From the NCBI GenBank assembly GCA_004299545.1, contig SCRB01000735.1, forward strand, positions 1 to 6,478: a DNA stretch of 6,478 bases, written 5' to 3'. Position numbers and translations under genes: made by a program. Positions 1-6,170 of this stretch are shown piece after piece; the stretch's first letter is position 1, and every line of letters starts with the position of its first letter. Origin of the DNA: Rhizobiaceae bacterium (GTDB taxonomy: Bacteria; Pseudomonadota; Alphaproteobacteria; Rhizobiales; Rhizobiaceae). The notes beneath the pieces were generated by a model, which was not told the DNA's origin, made no database searches, and was given only the letters and a program-made list of their open reading frames with translations.

Positions 1-408
1 TTCCTGCCGATGCTGCGCGCCTCAAAGGGAGCGATCGTCGCGGTCAATTCGCTGCTCGCCTATCAGCCCGAGCCGCATATGGTGTGTACCTCTTCCGCAC
101 GGGCCGGCGTCCAGAACCTCGTCAAGTCGCTCAGCCTCGAACTCGCCCCCGACGTGCGGGTGAATTCGGTCCTGCTCGGCCTCGTCGGCTCGGGCCAGTG
201 GACACGGCGTTTCGCCGAGCGCCAGGACCAGAGCCAGAGCCGCGCCGAATGGTACGGAGCGCTGGCGAAACGCAAGGGAATCCCGCTCGGCCGCCTCGGC
301 GACCCGGCGGAGGCCGCCGCGGCCATCGCTTTTCTCGGCTCGCCAGCGGCGAGCTACATTACGGGCGCCCATCTCGAGGTTTCGGGCGGCCTCTCACGCC
401 ATATCTGA
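1..408 (+). CDS. SDR-family oxidoreductase, C-terminal part (5' end outside window), non-canonical active site
   Basis: Seen: the reading frame is open from the first base and ends at TGA 406-408, giving 135 residues of what is probably a protein of about 250. The segment runs from the strand holding the catalytic serine (VNSLLAY) through the active-site helix and the VNS strand to the C-terminal signature YITGAHLEVSGGL, which is typical of classical SDRs. Counting from the first visible residue, Ser17 fits the catalytic serine. The residue 13 further on, where SDRs have Tyr, is Thr30, and the position of the YxxxK lysine is Arg34. Known: SDRs are cytoplasmic Rossmann-fold NAD(P)(H) oxidoreductases acting on alcohols or ketones. 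The cofactor-binding N-terminus lies outside the window, so cofactor preference cannot be judged. Context: it is the first visible gene of the operon, and its stop is 8 bases before the next start. Inferred: a redox step on the pathway substrate, or a divergent or non-catalytic member. Family membership is sure; activity is not. Confidence 0.9.
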   Translation, partial: FLPMLRASKGAIVAVNSLLAYQPEPHMVCTSSARAGVQNLVKSLSLELAPDVRVNSVLLGLVGSGQWTRRFAERQDQSQSRAEWYGALAKRKGIPLGRLGDPAEAAAAIAFLGSPAASYITGAHLEVSGGLSRHI

Positions 409-410
409 GG
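407..410 (+). promoter_or_regulatory. Ribosome binding site of the ThDP enzyme gene
   Basis: GAGG overlaps the SDR stop codon and lies 6 bases before ATG 417. It supports that start over in-frame codons far upstream inside the SDR gene. A second in-frame ATG at 435 has its own AGGAAA-like sequence (424-429) and remains possible; the choice changes the protein by only six residues. Confidence 0.6.
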
Positions 411-416
411 CACGCC

Positions 417-2090
417 ATGAAGCAGGAAACCAGAATGCAGACCGGGACCGTCGGCGATTTCATCGCCCATTACCTGGCCGAGATCGGCGTAAGGACCACC
501 TTCGGCGTCATCTCGATCCATAATATGCCGATCCTCGACGCGATCGCGCGGCAGGGGCGCATCCGCTTCGTCCCGGCGCGCGGCGAGGCCGGCGCCATGA
601 ACATGGCCGACGCCTATGCCCGCGTCACCGGCGAACCCGGCGTCTGCTTCACCTCGACAGGCACGGCGGCGGGCAATGCGGCGGGCGCGCAGGCCGAGGC
701 GCTGACCGCCGGCAGCCCGGTGCTGCACATCACCAGCCAGGTCGATCTCGCCTTCGCCGACCGCGACCGCGCGGCCATTCACGACGTGCCGCGCCAGCCG
801 GAAATGCTGCGCGGCGTGTCGAAGGCGGTCTTCCGCATATGGGACGCGAATAACGCGCTCGGCGTGATGGCGGCCGCCTGTTCGGCCGCGCTATCGGCGC
901 CGACCGGGCCGGTCAGCCTCGAGATCCCGGTCGATGTGCAGAGGTCCGATGCGCGCTTTCCGAACCGTATCCATCCGCCGGTCAGGGTCGCGCCGTCGGC
1001 TCCCGATGCGGTGATCGACGAGATCGCCGCGCTGGTGACGAGCGCGAGGCGGCCGCTTCTTTGGCTCGGTGGCGGCGCTCGCGGCGCAAGCGTGGAGGCG
1101 ACCGAACTGATGCGGCGCGGCTTCGGCATCGTTACCTCGACCAATGGCCGCGCGATCGTTTCCGAGGATTCTCCGGCGAGCCTCGGCGCCTTCAACATGA
1201 CGCCCGAGGCGGTGGCGCTTTATGAACGCTCGGACCTGATGATCGTGGCGGGTTCGCGGCTGCGCGGCAACGAGACGCGCAACAACCGGATGAAGCTGCC
1301 GGCGCCGCTGATCCAGATCGATGCGGACGCCGCGCAGGGCGGCCGCAACTATCCCATCGACATTTTCGCCCATGGCGATGCCGCCGATACGCTGCGCCGC
1401 CTCATCGACCGTCTCCCCGAAAAGCTGGCGACCGATCCGAACCTCGCCTTCGACATCGCCACCGCGCGGGCGCAGGCCGAAGGGCGGATGCGTGACGCGA
1501 TGGGGCCTTATCGCGTGGTCGCCGATGCGCTGTCGGCGCGGGTCGCGGCAAGCGCGCATCCCTGGGTGCGCGACGTGACGATCTCGAACTCCACCTTCGG
1601 CAACCGCTATGTGCCGATCGCCGGTCCGCGCCTCGGCGTCCATGCGCTGGGCGGAGGCATCGGCCAAGGCGTTGCGATGGGGATCGGCGCGGCGCTCGGC
1701 TCGCTTGGACCGAAGGCGGTGACGCTTCTGGGCGATGGCGGCACTATGCTCGGCCTCGCCGAGATGATCACGGCGGTCGATACGGGCGCGCCGCTCGTCT
1801 ACGTGCTGATGAACGACCAGGCCTATGGCGTCATCGAGAATATTCAGGACGCGCAATATGGCTCGCGCCGGCATTATTCGAAGGTGGCCGTGCCCGATTT
1901 TGCCACTTTCTGCGCCTCGATCGGTATGCCGCACCGCAGGATTGCTTCCGTCGAGGCTTTCGCGGAGACCTTCGACGCGGCGATGGCTGCTGACGGCCCG
2001 CAGGTTTTAGAAGTCGATATGTGCGCCATCGGCCCGTTTGGTGAAGCTTTTTCCGGCCCGCCGGCCGGCGCCGCGGGCAACAGGGAGTGA
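417..2090 (+). CDS. ThDP-dependent enzyme, acetolactate synthase/2-oxoacid decarboxylase superfamily
   Basis: Seen: 557 residues, the normal size for this superfamily, with all three domains. The N-terminal pyrimidine-binding domain (about 8-175) has Glu57 in ARGEAGA, the conserved glutamate that activates the ThDP aminopyrimidine, followed by the MADAYARVTG helix (63-72). The central domain (about 195-330) includes WLGGGARG and VAGSRLRGNETR. The C-terminal pyrophosphate domain (about 390-540) has the Mg-ThDP motif, starting GDG at 439-441 and ending at Asn466-Asp467 in LMNDQAYG. The loop before Glu57 reads GVISIHNMP, where many relatives have GxPG, so this is a divergent subgroup. Known: relatives include acetolactate synthase, benzoylformate decarboxylase and related 2-oxoacid decarboxylases. 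Inferred: with an aldehyde dehydrogenase two genes downstream, decarboxylation of a 2-oxoacid to an aldehyde is the simplest role; a carboligase or C-C lyase is also possible. The frame stays open upstream to 84, but that stretch overlaps the SDR and does not resemble this family. The substrate is unknown. Confidence 0.9.
   Translation: MKQETRMQTGTVGDFIAHYLAEIGVRTTFGVISIHNMPILDAIARQGRIRFVPARGEAGAMNMADAYARVTGEPGVCFTSTGTAAGNAAGAQAEALTAGSPVLHITSQVDLAFADRDRAAIHDVPRQPEMLRGVSKAVFRIWDANNALGVMAAACSAALSAPTGPVSLEIPVDVQRSDARFPNRIHPPVRVAPSAPDAVIDEIAALVTSARRPLLWLGGGARGASVEATELMRRGFGIVTSTNGRAIVSEDSPASLGAFNMTPEAVALYERSDLMIVAGSRLRGNETRNNRMKLPAPLIQIDADAAQGGRNYPIDIFAHGDAADTLRRLIDRLPEKLATDPNLAFDIATARAQAEGRMRDAMGPYRVVADALSARVAASAHPWVRDVTISNSTFGNRYVPIAGPRLGVHALGGGIGQGVAMGIGAALGSLGPKAVTLLGDGGTMLGLAEMITAVDTGAPLVYVLMNDQAYGVIENIQDAQYGSRRHYSKVAVPDFATFCASIGMPHRRIASVEAFAETFDAAMAADGPQVLEVDMCAIGPFGEAFSGPPAGAAGNRE
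2082..2087 (+). promoter_or_regulatory. Ribosome binding site of the AspDH-like gene
   Basis: AGGGAG sits within the last codons of the ThDP enzyme gene, 7 bases before ATG 2095. It settles that start, since the frame is open back to 2038 but the Rossmann strand MRLALIGFGNIA begins exactly at 2095. Confidence 0.7.
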
Positions 2091-2094
2091 TCCG

Positions 2095-2916
2095 ATGCGT
2101 CTGGCGCTGATCGGCTTCGGCAATATCGCGACAACATTGCTCGGCCTGATGGCCGACACGAAGCTTCACCTTGAGCATCTGACGGTGCTGGTGCTGGAGG
2201 AGCAAGTCGAGGAAATCCGTTCGCGACTCGATAGAAGTTTCGCTGGTCTCGCCGACAGTTTGGAGGTGGTGACGGACGCCACCGCGCTCCTCGCGACCAG
2301 ACCCGGCCTCGTTGTCGAATGCGCGGGCCATGGTGCCGTTGCAGCCCATGTCCCCTCGGTTTTGCGGGCCGGCACAAGCGTCGTTCTCGTCTCGATCGGG
2401 GCACTGGCCGATGCCGCGCTGGAGAAGGACCTGAGAGCGGCGGCGCGCGACGGAAGCGCGCGACTGATCCTGCCGTCCGGCGCCATTGGCGGGATAGACC
2501 TGCTGGCGGCGCTTGGCGTAGCCGGTGGGCTGTCAGTGCGCTATCGCGGCACCAAGCCGCCGCGTGCCTGGCTCGGCACGCCGGCCGAAACCCTGCTCGA
2601 TCTGCCGGGGTTGCAGGAGCCGAAGACCTTCTTCACCGGCACCGCGCGCGAGGCTGCCCGAGACTATCCGAAGAACGCCAATGTCGCCGCAACGCTTGCC
2701 TTGGCCGGCGCCGGCTTCGACGCGACCGCGGTCGAACTGGTCGCCGACCCGGCCGCTTCTGGCAACATCCACGAATATCGCGTCGCCTCGCCGCTCGCGC
2801 GCTATTCGATCCGCATCGAGAACCAGCCTTCAGCCGGCAACGCCAAGACTTCCGTGACGACGGTCTACAGTGTGCTGCGCGAAATCCGAAACCATATCGG
2901 TCCGGTAGCCATCTAA
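2095..2916 (+). CDS. nadX: L-aspartate dehydrogenase-like protein (NadX family)
   Basis: Seen: 273 residues, close to the usual 250-270. The N-terminal Rossmann fold begins at residue 1 with ALIGFGNIA (glycine motif 7-12). VVECAGHGAV (73-82) and SIGALAD (100-106) follow, then the family signatures LPSGAIGGIDLL (126-137) and KPPRAWLGTP (154-163), YPKNANVAATLALAG (191-205), DPAASGNIHEY (218-228) and NAKTSVTTVYSVL (249-261). His226 in NIHE lies where the family has its active-site histidine. Known: the family oxidises L-aspartate to iminosuccinate with NAD(P)+, which feeds NAD synthesis in some organisms or runs as a dehydrogenase. Context: it starts 4 bases after the ThDP gene stop and 22 bases before the ALDH gene, with no nadA, nadB or nadC visible. 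As I recall, Pseudomonas aeruginosa PAO1 carries its AspDH (PA3505) beside an ALDH, a decarboxylase-like gene and an SDR. Inferred: a catabolic role, possibly on an aspartate-like amino or imino acid. The family call is firm; the substrate is not. Confidence 0.88.
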   Translation: MRLALIGFGNIATTLLGLMADTKLHLEHLTVLVLEEQVEEIRSRLDRSFAGLADSLEVVTDATALLATRPGLVVECAGHGAVAAHVPSVLRAGTSVVLVSIGALADAALEKDLRAAARDGSARLILPSGAIGGIDLLAALGVAGGLSVRYRGTKPPRAWLGTPAETLLDLPGLQEPKTFFTGTAREAARDYPKNANVAATLALAGAGFDATAVELVADPAASGNIHEYRVASPLARYSIRIENQPSAGNAKTSVTTVYSVLREIRNHIGPVAI

Positions 2917-2925
2917 GAGGCTGTT

Positions 2926-2931
2926 AGGGAG
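2926..2931 (+). promoter_or_regulatory. Ribosome binding site of the aldehyde dehydrogenase gene
   Basis: AGGGAG lies 7 bases before ATG 2939, inside the 22-base gap after the AspDH-like gene. It favours ATG 2939 over the in-frame ATG at 2948. The gap has no hairpin or T-run that would suggest a terminator, so transcription probably continues through it. Confidence 0.7.
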
Positions 2932-2938
2932 AAGACGA

Positions 2939-4459
2939 ATGACCGAAATGCCGAAGATCGAGACGCTGGATGTCGAGCTTCCCGACGGCCGGCTGTTCGT
3001 CGGCGGCGAATGGGAAGCGGGGACGGGCGCGGAGATCACATCGATCTTCCCCGCCGACGGTAGCGTCAACCGCGTGTTGCGCGGTGCCTCGCGCGAGGAC
3101 GGGGTACGCGCCATCGAGCGAGCCAAAAAGGCGCAAGCCGATCTCGCCTGGCGCAATCTGCGTCCGCATGAGCGCGCCCGCTACCTCTATGCTATCGCGG
3201 ACGGCATTGCGGCCAATGCCGAGCGCATTGCCCGCATCCAGACGCGTGACACCGGCAAGACCTTGCGCGAGACGCGCGCGCTCGCCGCCTCGGCCGCGGG
3301 CACGTTCCGCTATTTCGGCGCCGCGCTCGAAACGAGCGACGAGGAACTGACCACCCGCAGGGGAGACGCGTTGACGCTTTCGATCTACGAACCGCTCGGT
3401 CTGGTCGCCGCCATCACGCCATGGAATTCGCCCATCGCGTCCGACGCGCAGAAGGTGGCGCCGGCGCTTGCCGGAGGCAACGCCGTCCTGCTGAAGCCGG
3501 CTTCCTGGTCGCCGCTGGTCAGCCTCGAGCTCGCCCGCATCGTCGAGGCGTCGGGCCTGCCGAAAGGGCTGTTTTCTGTCCTGCCTGGCGCCGGGCGTGA
3601 AATCGGCAACCTGCTGGTCGAGCATCCGGATATCGCAAGGGTGAGCTTCACCGGCGGCACCGAGACGGGCCGCAAGCTGGCGCGGCAGGCGGCGGAGAAG
3701 CTGATGCCGGTGTCGCTGGAACTCGGCGGCAAGTCGCCTACCATCGTCTTCGCCGATGCCGACATGGAGCAGGCGCTGGCCGGCATTCTCTACGGCATCT
3801 TTTCTTCCAGCGGCCAGAGTTGCATCGCCGGCTCCCGTCTCTTCGTCGAGCGTTCGATCCACGACGAATTCGTCGCGCGTCTGGTGCAGGCGACGAAAGC
3901 GCTGAAAATAGGCCATCCGCACGACCCGGCGACGCAGGTCGCGCCGCTCGTTCATTTCGATCATCGCGACGCGGTCGCCGCCCATGTCGCCCGCGCGGTC
4001 GCGGAGGGTGCCGAATTGCTCTGCGGCGGCTCCGTGCCGTCCGGTGCGGCTTATGAGCGGGGCGCCTATTATCTTCCGACGATCCTTGCCGGCGTCTCCA
4101 ACACGGCGCGCATCTGCCGCGAGGAGGTCTTCGGCCCCGTCCTTGTCGTGCTGCCTTTCGAGGACGAAGCCGACCTCATCCGGCAGGCGAACGACAATGA
4201 TTACGGCCTCGCCTGCGGCATCTGGACGAAGGACTTCCCGAAAAGCTGGCGTATCGCCCGCGCCATCACCACCGGCACGGTGTGGATCAACACCTACAAG
4301 CAGTTTTCGATCTCAACGCCCTTCGGCGGCGAGAAGGACAGCGGAACCGGCCGCGAGAAGGGCCGCGCCGGCATCCGCGCCTACATGGCGCAGAAGGCGA
4401 TCTATGTCGATCTCTCAGGCGCGCCGCTGCCCTGGGCCGCGCCACAGGTGACGCCGTGA
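2939..4459 (+). CDS. NAD(P)+-dependent aldehyde dehydrogenase
   Basis: Seen: 506 residues, a full-length member of the classical ALDH superfamily. The key residues are all present: Asn163 in TPWNSPI (oxyanion), Lys186 in LLKPAS (cofactor), the GG loop in FTGGTETG (237-244), general base Glu261 in LELGGKSP, nucleophile Cys295 in SSGQSCIAGSR, Glu-Glu-Val-Phe-Gly-Pro at 395-400, and PFGGEKDSGTGRE (461-473). Ser189 stands where NAD-preferring ALDHs have a glutamate that holds the adenosine ribose, so NADP+ may be accepted. Known: these cytosolic enzymes, usually oligomeric, oxidise an aldehyde irreversibly to its acid through a thiohemiacetal on the cysteine. Context: it follows the ThDP and AspDH-like genes, and its TGA overlaps the GTG start of the reductase gene. 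Inferred: it removes the aldehyde made by the ThDP enzyme. The residue pattern does not name a substrate. Confidence 0.95.
   Translation: MTEMPKIETLDVELPDGRLFVGGEWEAGTGAEITSIFPADGSVNRVLRGASREDGVRAIERAKKAQADLAWRNLRPHERARYLYAIADGIAANAERIARIQTRDTGKTLRETRALAASAAGTFRYFGAALETSDEELTTRRGDALTLSIYEPLGLVAAITPWNSPIASDAQKVAPALAGGNAVLLKPASWSPLVSLELARIVEASGLPKGLFSVLPGAGREIGNLLVEHPDIARVSFTGGTETGRKLARQAAEKLMPVSLELGGKSPTIVFADADMEQALAGILYGIFSSSGQSCIAGSRLFVERSIHDEFVARLVQATKALKIGHPHDPATQVAPLVHFDHRDAVAAHVARAVAEGAELLCGGSVPSGAAYERGAYYLPTILAGVSNTARICREEVFGPVLVVLPFEDEADLIRQANDNDYGLACGIWTKDFPKSWRIARAITTGTVWINTYKQFSISTPFGGEKDSGTGREKGRAGIRAYMAQKAIYVDLSGAPLPWAAPQVTP
4446..4451 (+). promoter_or_regulatory. Ribosome binding site of the reductase gene
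   Basis: AGGTGA, matching the right part of the consensus AGGAGGTGA, lies within the end of the ALDH gene, 4 bases before GTG 4456. It supports the GTG start, which places the first FAD-binding strand SVAIIGTGPAG right at the N-terminus as the family expects. Confidence 0.6.
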
Positions 4460-5706
4460 GCCGTTCGGTCGCCATCATCGGAACCGGGCCTGCCGGCTGC
4501 TATCTGGCGCAGGCGCTGCTCAAGGCCGAGCCGGAACTTGCTGTCGATCTGATCGACCGGCTGCCGGTGCCTTACGGGCTGGTCCGCTACGGCGTCGCGC
4601 CCGACCATCAGGGGACCAAGGCCGTCACAAGGCAGTTCGAACGGTTGTTCGAACGACAAGGCGCGCGCTTCTTTGGTAATGTCACAGTCGATGCGCCCCT
4701 GCTTGCCGTGCTGCGCGAAGCCTATGACGCCGTGGTGCTGGCGGCGGGGCTTTCGAGCGACCGGCGGCTCGGCATTCCCGGCGAGGACCTCGACGGAGTG
4801 ATCCGCGCCGGCGAACTGACGCGGGCGCTCTACGATCATCCCGATGCTGCCCGGCTTCCGAAGCTTGGCCGCCGTGTCGTGTTGATGGGAAACGGTAATG
4901 TCGCCATCGATCTCCTGCGCCTTCTCGCCAAGACGCCGGAGGAACTCGCCGGCTCTGATCTCGGTCCCGAGGCGAGCGAATGGCTGGCACGGTCACCGGT
5001 CGAGGAGATCACCATCGTCGGCCGCTCGCCGGCCGCAGCAGCGCGCTTCGACGCGGTCATGGTGAAGGAACTCGCCAAGCTTTCGGGTGTGACGGTTAAT
5101 GTGGTCGATCCGGGAACCAGCGACGAACCGGAGGGCATGAAGAAGATCGACGCGCTGGCGAGCCTCGCCGCCACGCAGGGTGGACCGAAGCGCATCGCCT
5201 TCCGCTTCAGCCTGACTCCTGTTGCGGTGGAGGGCGAGCGCGGCCATGTCGCCGCCGTCCGCTTCCGGGATGGCGCTGGCGCCGAACGGATTGTTCCTTG
5301 CGATACGTTCCTGACCGCTATCGGCTTCGAGGCCGGGGCCGACGCCTTACGGCGCGACCGGTTGCTCGGCGAGGCATTCGATCCGGAAGCCGGGATTCTC
5401 GCCCAGGGCCTTTATGCGGCTGGATGGTTCCGCCGCGGCCCGCGCGGCACGATCCCCGAAAACCGCACGGACGCACAGGGGCTTGCCGCACGTATCCTGG
5501 CGGATTTCGGCAATATGCCGCAGGCCGGTTCGAAGGCCGGGCGGGCTGTCTTCGCGGGCCGTCCCGCCATCGTCACCTATGCCGGATGGCAATGCATTGA
5601 CGCGGCCGAATGCGCCGCCGCCCAGCCGAACCGTTGCCGGCGCAAGATCGCAAGTCGCGCAGAAATGCTGCAACTGGCTGTACGGATTGAGGAGCCACAG
5701 GCATGA
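4456..5706 (+). CDS. FprA/adrenodoxin-reductase-like FAD NADPH oxidoreductase
   Basis: Seen: 416 residues from a GTG start that overlaps the ALDH stop (GTGA). The FAD motif GTGPAG is at 9-14. The family signature LVRYGVAPDHQGTK is at 42-55. The pyridine-nucleotide motif GNGNVAID is at 145-152, followed by TPEEL (160-164) and ITIVGRSPAAAARF (185-198). Toward the C-terminus are LYAAGWFRRGPRGTIPENRTDAQ (319-341, family signature), then TYAGWQCIDAAE (374-385). Known: these reductases move electrons from NADPH through FAD to a ferredoxin or flavodoxin, often serving a P450. Oddity: where adrenodoxin reductase and mycobacterial FprA have paired arginines (GRR) for the 2'-phosphate, this protein has Arg190-Ser191. 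The N-terminus has no signal peptide, so it is cytoplasmic. Context: the next gene, overlapping by four bases, encodes a flavodoxin, its likely electron acceptor. The frame is open further upstream to 4282, but that part lies inside the ALDH gene and does not resemble the family. Confidence 0.92.
   Translation: MSRSVAIIGTGPAGCYLAQALLKAEPELAVDLIDRLPVPYGLVRYGVAPDHQGTKAVTRQFERLFERQGARFFGNVTVDAPLLAVLREAYDAVVLAAGLSSDRRLGIPGEDLDGVIRAGELTRALYDHPDAARLPKLGRRVVLMGNGNVAIDLLRLLAKTPEELAGSDLGPEASEWLARSPVEEITIVGRSPAAAARFDAVMVKELAKLSGVTVNVVDPGTSDEPEGMKKIDALASLAATQGGPKRIAFRFSLTPVAVEGERGHVAAVRFRDGAGAERIVPCDTFLTAIGFEAGADALRRDRLLGEAFDPEAGILAQGLYAAGWFRRGPRGTIPENRTDAQGLAARILADFGNMPQAGSKAGRAVFAGRPAIVTYAGWQCIDAAECAAAQPNRCRRKIASRAEMLQLAVRIEEPQA
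5689..5694 (+). promoter_or_regulatory. Ribosome binding site of the flavodoxin gene
   Basis: GAGGAG lies in the last codons of the reductase gene, 8 bases before ATG 5703. The strong site plus the ATGA overlap suggest that flavodoxin is made efficiently and in step with its reductase. Confidence 0.65.
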
Positions 5707-6170
5707 ACATCACCATCCTCTACGGAACCGAGACCGGCAATGCCGAGATGCTGGCGGAAGACATCGCCGGGGAACTCGAAGCCGAGCACGAGGTGAGTGT
5801 CGCCAACCTGTCGGATTTCGATCCGGCCGGTTTCGACCAGGGTCGCTTCTATCTCATGGTCTGCTCGACCTATGGCGACGGCGAGCTGCCGGGCTCGGCG
5901 CAACCCTTCGCGAAGGCGATGGAGGCGTCGGATGCAAAGCTTGCCGGCGTTCATTTCGCCGTCTTCGGCCTTGGCGACAGCGAATATGACGAGACCTTCA
6001 ACGGCGGCAGCAAGCGTCTGGCCGAACTGATGCTCACCCATGGCGCCGTGCAGATCGGCGAGCGCGTGATCCACGACGCGTCGGGCAGCGACCTCGCCGA
6101 AGACCTTGCTTTCCCATGGGCCTCGGAGATGGTGTCGCTGGCAAGCGAGCGGCTCGAGGAGGCGGTCTGA
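5703..6170 (+). CDS. Short-chain flavodoxin, MioC-like / P450-reductase FMN-domain-like
   Basis: Seen: 155 residues forming a single flavodoxin domain. The FMN phosphate loop is YGTETGNAE (7-15). The first isoalloxazine loop is CSTYGDGELPGSA (54-66) with Tyr57. The second is GLGDSEYDETFNGG (89-102) with Tyr95, both placed to stack on the flavin. The C-terminal region DLAEDLAFPWASEMVSL (130-146) resembles the end of MioC. The protein is strongly acidic, with about 29 Asp/Glu against 7 Lys/Arg, as expected for a soluble carrier that docks on basic partners. Known: such flavodoxins shuttle electrons from an NADPH reductase to an oxygenase or other acceptor; cindoxin serving P450cin is the best-known catabolic case. 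Context: the start overlaps the stop of the FprA-like reductase gene (ATGA), and the stop overlaps the next start (TGATG). Inferred: it is the partner of that reductase, with the terminal acceptor outside the window. Confidence 0.93.
   Translation: MNITILYGTETGNAEMLAEDIAGELEAEHEVSVANLSDFDPAGFDQGRFYLMVCSTYGDGELPGSAQPFAKAMEASDAKLAGVHFAVFGLGDSEYDETFNGGSKRLAELMLTHGAVQIGERVIHDASGSDLAEDLAFPWASEMVSLASERLEEAV
6156..6162 (+). promoter_or_regulatory. Ribosome binding site of the pentapeptide-repeat gene
   Basis: GAGGAGG is a near-perfect Shine-Dalgarno sequence within the end of the flavodoxin gene, 7 bases before ATG 6170. It is the strongest such site in the window and good evidence that the downstream frame is a real gene. 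Confidence 0.75.

Noticed and set aside
84..416. Upstream extension of the ThDP enzyme frame
   Set aside because: It overlaps the SDR gene in another frame, its translation is Pro/Arg-rich and unlike the family, and the enzyme is already full length from 417.
891..1934. Long open frame of 347 codons on the - strand inside the ThDP enzyme gene
   Set aside because: It lies entirely antisense to a gene with clear motifs throughout; the translation is Arg/His-rich and resembles no family. High-GC coding DNA commonly leaves such antisense frames open.
2004..2012. A TTA leucine codon late in the ThDP gene, considered as a rare-codon control or sign of transfer
   Set aside because: Another TTA occurs in the reductase gene near 5347, and the surrounding composition is like the rest, so there is no special signal.
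2917..2938. The only real intergenic gap, considered as a terminator or internal promoter
   Set aside because: 22 bases with no inverted repeat, no T-run and no room for a -35/-10 pair; it is explained by the ALDH ribosome binding site.
2924..3985. Long open frame of 353 codons on the - strand inside the aldehyde dehydrogenase gene
   Set aside because: Antisense shadow of a well-conserved ALDH; Arg-rich, with no recognisable domain and no supporting start signal.
4282..4455. Upstream extension of the reductase frame with an ATG start
   Set aside because: It would add 58 residues lying inside the ALDH gene before the FAD strand; GTG 4456 with its AGGTGA site gives the usual N-terminus.
4635..4655. 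Repeated palindromic GTTCGAACG, two copies 12 bases apart
   Set aside because: It encodes Phe-Glu-Arg-Leu-Phe-Glu-Arg in a helix of the reductase, so the repeat follows from the protein sequence; too short and mid-gene for a convincing operator.
5593..5637. Three cysteines (380, 386, 394) near the reductase C-terminus, considered as a metal or Fe-S site
   Set aside because: The spacing matches no cluster motif I know, and a fourth ligand is not evident; the region otherwise fits the normal FprA-like C-terminus.
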